Below are positions 60,839 through 64,000 of a stretch of DNA of 64,000 nucleotides, in pieces. Below the pieces are notes generated by a model. The model had not been told where the DNA came from. It saw nothing but the letters and a program-made list of their open reading frames with translations, and searched no databases. The first letter of the stretch is position 1, and each line of letters begins with the position of its first letter. Source of the stretch: Galbitalea soli (GTDB taxonomy: Bacteria > Actinomycetota > Actinomycetes > Actinomycetales > Microbacteriaceae); contig NZ_JAAGWZ010000002.1 in NCBI RefSeq assembly GCF_010686725.1, positions 744,001 through 808,000 on the forward strand. Reading direction: 5' to 3'. The translations under genes were made by a program, and so were the position numbers.

Positions 60839-60852
60839 CTCTTTGAAAAGAG
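60839..60852. promoter_or_regulatory. AT-rich palindrome upstream of DUF2510 gene
   Basis: CTCTTT-GA-AAAGAG is a perfect palindrome in an unusually AT-rich stretch (about 60835-60872) that includes minus-strand GATAAT, a plausible -10 for the DUF2510 gene. Confidence 0.4.
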
Positions 60853-60915
60853 AGAATTATCAGGTCTTTTATGCGGCGTGCAGCTCGTCTCTCATCCGGC
60901 GTGCACGATGGTCGC

Positions 60916-62349
60916 TCATCCCGTGCTCACGATCGCCCTCCCGTCCGATTGCACGCGGCGGTGGTGCCGCGAGGGAATCCGGTCGAGCGAGACCTCCTCC
61001 AGGTAGCCCGGCACGCGCGCCTCCCAACCGAGCTCGCGCTTGATGCGGGCGCGGAGGGTGTCCGCGGCGTCGGGCTCGCCGTGGGTGATGTACACCTGAC
61101 GGGGCGGGCGGGGGGCGCCGCGCATCCAGGCCAGGATCCCGTCGGCATCGGCGTGCGCGGAGAGGCTCTCGATCGAGACGACCTCCGCCTCGATGGGAAT
61201 GTCGCGGCCGTAGATGCGCAGGGTGCGCTCCCCGCGCTGCAGCGCCGCCCCGCGTGTGCCGCCCGCCTGAAAACCGGTGAGCGCGATGCCGTTCCGCGGG
61301 TCGGAGCCGTAGGCCATGAGGTGATGCAGGATCCGGCCGCCCTCGAGCATCCCGCTCGCCGAGAGGATGATCATGGGCCCGCCGCGCAGATTCAGCAGCT
61401 TCGACTCGTCCACCGTGTGCACGACCTTCGCGAGCGTCGACATCCGCTCGAAGTCGCCGGGGGAGACCCGGAACTCCTCGGGGTGCTCGCCGTAGATCTC
61501 GGTCGCCGACGCCGCCATCGGGCTGTTGATGTAGACCGGCACCGGCGGGATGAGACCCTTCTCCTTGAGCCGCGACAGGTGCAGCAGCAGCGACTCGGTG
61601 CGCCCCACCGCGAAGGCCGGCAGCAGCAGCACTCCGCCGCGCCCGATCACGCGCCGCACGATCTCGCCGAGCTCCGCCTCCGGGTCGGTGTGGGCGTGCG
61701 AGCGGTTGCCGTACGTCGATTCGGTGACGAGCACGTCGATCGCGCGGGGCGGCTCGGGGGCGCGCATGAGCGGGTCATCCTGTCGCCCGAGGTCGCCGGT
61801 GAACCAGAGCGTCGTCTCGCCGACGCGCAGCATCAGCTGGGCCGCGCCGAGAATGTGGCCCGCGCGAACGAAGGTGACGGTGACCCCGCCGCCGAGCTCG
61901 ACCGGCACATCGAACTCGTGCGTCGTGAAGCGCGCGAGCGCCGCCTCGGCGTCGGCCTCGGTGTAGAGCGGCTTGGGCTCCGCGTGGCGCGAGCCGTGCC
62001 GGCGGGAGAACTGGGCCGCCTCCTCCAGCAGTCGCGCGCTGTCGGGCAGGATCAGCCCGCACAGCTGCGCGGTCTCGGGCGTCGAGTGGATGCGCCCCCG
62101 GAAGCCCTCGCGCACGAGCGCCGGCAGGTAGCCGCTGTGGTCGAGGTGGGCATGGGTGAGGATGACCGCGTCGATGCTGCCCGGATCCACCGGCAGCGGG
62201 AGCCGGTTGCGCTCGCGCAACTGCTTGTAGCCCTGGAACAGCCCGCAGTCGATCATGATGCGCCGGCCGCCCGCCTGCAGCAGGTAGCGGGAGCCGGTGA
62301 CGGTGTCGGTGGCGCCGAGGAAGGTGAGCGTCGGAGTCGCGTGGGTCAT
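60916..62349 (-). CDS. Beta-CASP metallo-beta-lactamase RNA-processing nuclease family protein
   Basis: A 477-residue MBL-fold protein of the CPSF/beta-CASP group. Zinc ligands: THAHLDHSG (motif 2), AGHILGAAQL and FTGDLG; C-terminal SLSAHAD and YITHGEP close the site. The beta-CASP insert contains PAFAVGRTESLLLHL and ILSASGMLEGGR. Such proteins are RNA endo- or exonucleases; bacterial members include broad YsxC-independent types of unknown target. It follows the metal ATPase by 30 bases on the same strand. Confidence 0.9.
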   Translation of the reverse strand: MTHATPTLTFLGATDTVTGSRYLLQAGGRRIMIDCGLFQGYKQLRERNRLPLPVDPGSIDAVILTHAHLDHSGYLPALVREGFRGRIHSTPETAQLCGLILPDSARLLEEAAQFSRRHGSRHAEPKPLYTEADAEAALARFTTHEFDVPVELGGGVTVTFVRAGHILGAAQLMLRVGETTLWFTGDLGRQDDPLMRAPEPPRAIDVLVTESTYGNRSHAHTDPEAELGEIVRRVIGRGGVLLLPAFAVGRTESLLLHLSRLKEKGLIPPVPVYINSPMAASATEIYGEHPEEFRVSPGDFERMSTLAKVVHTVDESKLLNLRGGPMIILSASGMLEGGRILHHLMAYGSDPRNGIALTGFQAGGTRGAALQRGERTLRIYGRDIPIEAEVVSIESLSAHADADGILAWMRGAPRPPRQVYITHGEPDAADTLRARIKRELGWEARVPGYLEEVSLDRIPSRHHRRVQSDGRAIVSTG

Positions 62350-62379
62350 GCCGTCAGCGTGCGCCTCCGCGCGGCGGGC

Positions 62380-64000
62380 TCACAGGGTCGAAAGTCCCGC
62401 GAGCCGGCGGTCGGGACGGTCGGCGACGGCCCGCAGCGCGTACAGGATCGTGAGCACGTCCACCCCCTCCTGCAGGAGGGCTCCGACGATGGCGGGGAGC
62501 ACGCCGGTCATCGCCACGAGCATGAGCGCGATGCTGATGACGATGCCCATCCAGATCGCCTGCGTGGCGATCGCCGTGCTCTGGCTGCCGATCGTCACGG
62601 CGCGCACGAGGCGGGAGAGGTCATCCACCATGATCACGACATCGGCGGACTCGCTCGCCGCGGTCGCGCCTCGCGAGCCCATGGCCACGCCGACGTCGGA
62701 GGCCGCGAGCACGGGTGCGTCGTTGACGCCGTCGCCGACCATCATGACCGGCCGCATCGGCTCGGAGGCGACCGCCCGCACCTTGTCCTCGGGCAGGCAC
62801 TCCGCGCGGGTCTCGCCGATTCCGGCCTGCGCCGCGATCGCCGAGGCGGTGGCGGCGAGGTCGCCCGTGAGCATGATCGTGCGGCCCACCCCCTGCGCGG
62901 CGAGGGCGCGGAGCGTCTCGGCGGTGTTCGGGCGCACCCGGTCGGCGAGCACGACGTGGCCGGCGGAGCGCCCGTCGACGGCGGCGTAGACCGCCATCGA
63001 GCCGTCGGTGGGCGGCGGCGAGTCGACGTGGGCGCCCAGTCCCTCGATGAACGCGCGCTTGCCGACGGCGACCTCGTGGCCGTCCACGCGGGCGGTGACC
63101 CCGCGTCCGGTGAGCTCCGCCGCCTCCGTCGCGGCGAGGAGGCCCAGACCGCGCTCCGCGGCGGCGCGCACGATCGAGCCCGCCAGCACGTGGCCGGAGT
63201 ACTGCTCGACGCTCGCGATGAGGCGGAGCAGGTCATCCGGCGACCGGCCCGCGCCCTCGACGACGGTGTCGACCACCTCCGGCGAGCCGAAGGTGAGCGT
63301 GCCCGTCTTGTCGAAGGCCGCGGTGCGCACGCGGGACAGCACCTCGAGGGTGACGCCGCCCTTCACGATGATGCCCGAGCGCGCCGCCCGGCTGACCCCG
63401 GCGACGAAGGCGATCGGTGCGGCGATGAGCAGCGGGCAGGGCGTGGCCACCACGAGCACCTCCGCGAAGCGGACCGGGTCGCCGCTGATCCACCAGGCGA
63501 TGCCCGCGAGGCCGAGCGAGATCGCCGTGAAGGGCACCGAGTAGCGGTCGGCGAGGCGCACGAGCGGTGCGCGGCTCTCGGAGGCCGCGCGCACGAGCTC
63601 GACGACGCGCTGATACTGGCTGTCGGCCGCGAGCTGGGTCGCGCGCACCGAGATCGCGCCGTCGAGGTTGACGACTCCGCTGGGGATCTGCGCGCCCGCG
63701 GCGTGCTCCACGGGCACGCTCTCGCCGGTCAATTGTGAGGCATCCACCGTCGCCTCCGCCGAGAGCAGCACGCAGTCGACCGGCACGACCTCGCCCGGCC
63801 GCACCACGAGCGAGTCGCCGATGCGCACCTCCTCGATCGCGAGATCGCGCGGGGTGCCGTCCACCAGCACGTGGGCGAACTGCGGGGCACGGGCGAGCAG
63901 CGCGGTCAGTTCGGCGCGGGCCCGGCGGCCCGCGTAGTCTTCGAGCGCCCGACCACCGGCCAGCATGACCACGATGACGAGCCCCGCCCAGTACTCGCCC
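62380..64000 (-). CDS. P1B-type heavy-metal ATPase, N-terminus outside window
   Basis: The frame is open to the right edge; 540 residues of the C-terminal part are visible. They include YWAGLVIVVMLAGGRALEDY, the actuator TGESVP, the transmembrane TPCPLLIAAP motif, the phosphorylated DKTGTLTFG, and GDGVNDAPVL. The TPC motif in place of CPC or SPC groups it with less-studied P1B classes, with possible iron, cobalt or nickel transport; no C-terminal hemerythrin domain is present. A 30-base gap to the beta-CASP gene suggests co-transcription. Confidence 0.92.
   Translation of the reverse strand, partial: GEYWAGLVIVVMLAGGRALEDYAGRRARAELTALLARAPQFAHVLVDGTPRDLAIEEVRIGDSLVVRPGEVVPVDCVLLSAEATVDASQLTGESVPVEHAAGAQIPSGVVNLDGAISVRATQLAADSQYQRVVELVRAASESRAPLVRLADRYSVPFTAISLGLAGIAWWISGDPVRFAEVLVVATPCPLLIAAPIAFVAGVSRAARSGIIVKGGVTLEVLSRVRTAAFDKTGTLTFGSPEVVDTVVEGAGRSPDDLLRLIASVEQYSGHVLAGSIVRAAAERGLGLLAATEAAELTGRGVTARVDGHEVAVGKRAFIEGLGAHVDSPPPTDGSMAVYAAVDGRSAGHVVLADRVRPNTAETLRALAAQGVGRTIMLTGDLAATASAIAAQAGIGETRAECLPEDKVRAVASEPMRPVMMVGDGVNDAPVLAASDVGVAMGSRGATAASESADVVIMVDDLSRLVRAVTIGSQSTAIATQAIWMGIVISIALMLVAMTGVLPAIVGALLQEGVDVLTILYALRAVADRPDRRLAGLSTL

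Noticed and set aside
60871-63738. 955-residue plus-strand frame
   Set aside because: Its length comes from the antisense of the beta-CASP and P-type ATPase genes; the product is Arg/Glu/His-rich without domains.

Overview
The window reads as ordinary chromosome from a high-GC actinobacterium, most likely Microbacteriaceae. I base that on the roughly 70% GC codon usage, the many GTG/TTG starts, small protein types common in that family (DUF7882, DUF2510, DUF3097, DUF2017, FBP-type zinc protein), the treXYZ operon and a TPP-controlled ykoEDC operon. I see no rRNA, IS element, prophage or CRISPR array. Coding density is very high: once the small genes are counted, no stretch above about 300 bases lacks a gene. 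Both ends are cut: a DUF6286 gene at the left edge and a P1B-type metal ATPase at the right edge.

Layout. 0-1.2 kb: end of an envelope/alkaline-shock cluster (DUF6286, AmaP-like, CsbD). 1.2-9.2 kb: DHA2 MFS pump, DinB protein, HxlR regulator divergent to a RutE-like nitroreductase, a 40-residue basic protein, a flavin monooxygenase, DUF3054, a NERD-helicase fusion and a one-helix membrane protein. 9.2-19.1 kb: FBP zinc protein, aldo/keto reductase, methyltransferase, LysR regulator divergent to an MFS exporter, DUF1801, DUF3097, DUF427, CorA and a ferritin-VIT (MbfA-type) iron protein. 19.1-26.3 kb: two small Microbacteriaceae-type proteins and the treX-treY-treZ trehalose operon. 26.3-30.5 kb: DUF1697, TPP riboswitch, ykoEDC vitamin B1-precursor transporter and a P-loop kinase. 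30.5-35.1 kb: clpS-DUF2017-metallopeptidase, tRNA-His, oligoribonuclease, a membrane protein and a MarR-MFS operon. 35.1-41.3 kb: two small proteins, tRNA-Arg, a GIY-YIG-like protein, a secreted GH6 glucanase, hypotheticals, an EamA transporter and a second aldo/keto reductase. 41.4-51.9 kb: msrA, small protein, ssb, ettA, two thioesterases, an F420-type reductase, an FAD dehydrogenase, HxlR divergent to a QorB-like reductase, truncated globin and MscS channel. 51.9-64 kb: PepN, hypothetical, DAO-type oxidoreductase, the rpiB-nei-paiB-amidohydrolase run, two DUF2510 mini-proteins, a beta-CASP nuclease and the metal ATPase.

Regulation visible in the DNA. About twenty genes carry a TANNNT hexamer ending 6-8 bases before the start codon, usually with no usable Shine-Dalgarno sequence. 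This is the signature of leaderless transcripts and it helped me choose starts. Three autoregulator genes (two HxlR, one MarR) have perfect inverted repeats on or beside that hexamer. The tesB promoter and its divergent neighbour appear to share one symmetric -10. The TPP aptamer is followed by a hairpin that buries the ykoE ribosome binding site.

I found no convincing new multi-gene defence or mobile system. The most interesting leads are the leaderless/bidirectional promoter architecture, the kinase in the TPP-regulated operon, the NERD-helicase with an apparently degenerate nuclease part, the paired DUF2510 mini-proteins and a Nei-type glycosylase lacking one zinc cysteine.
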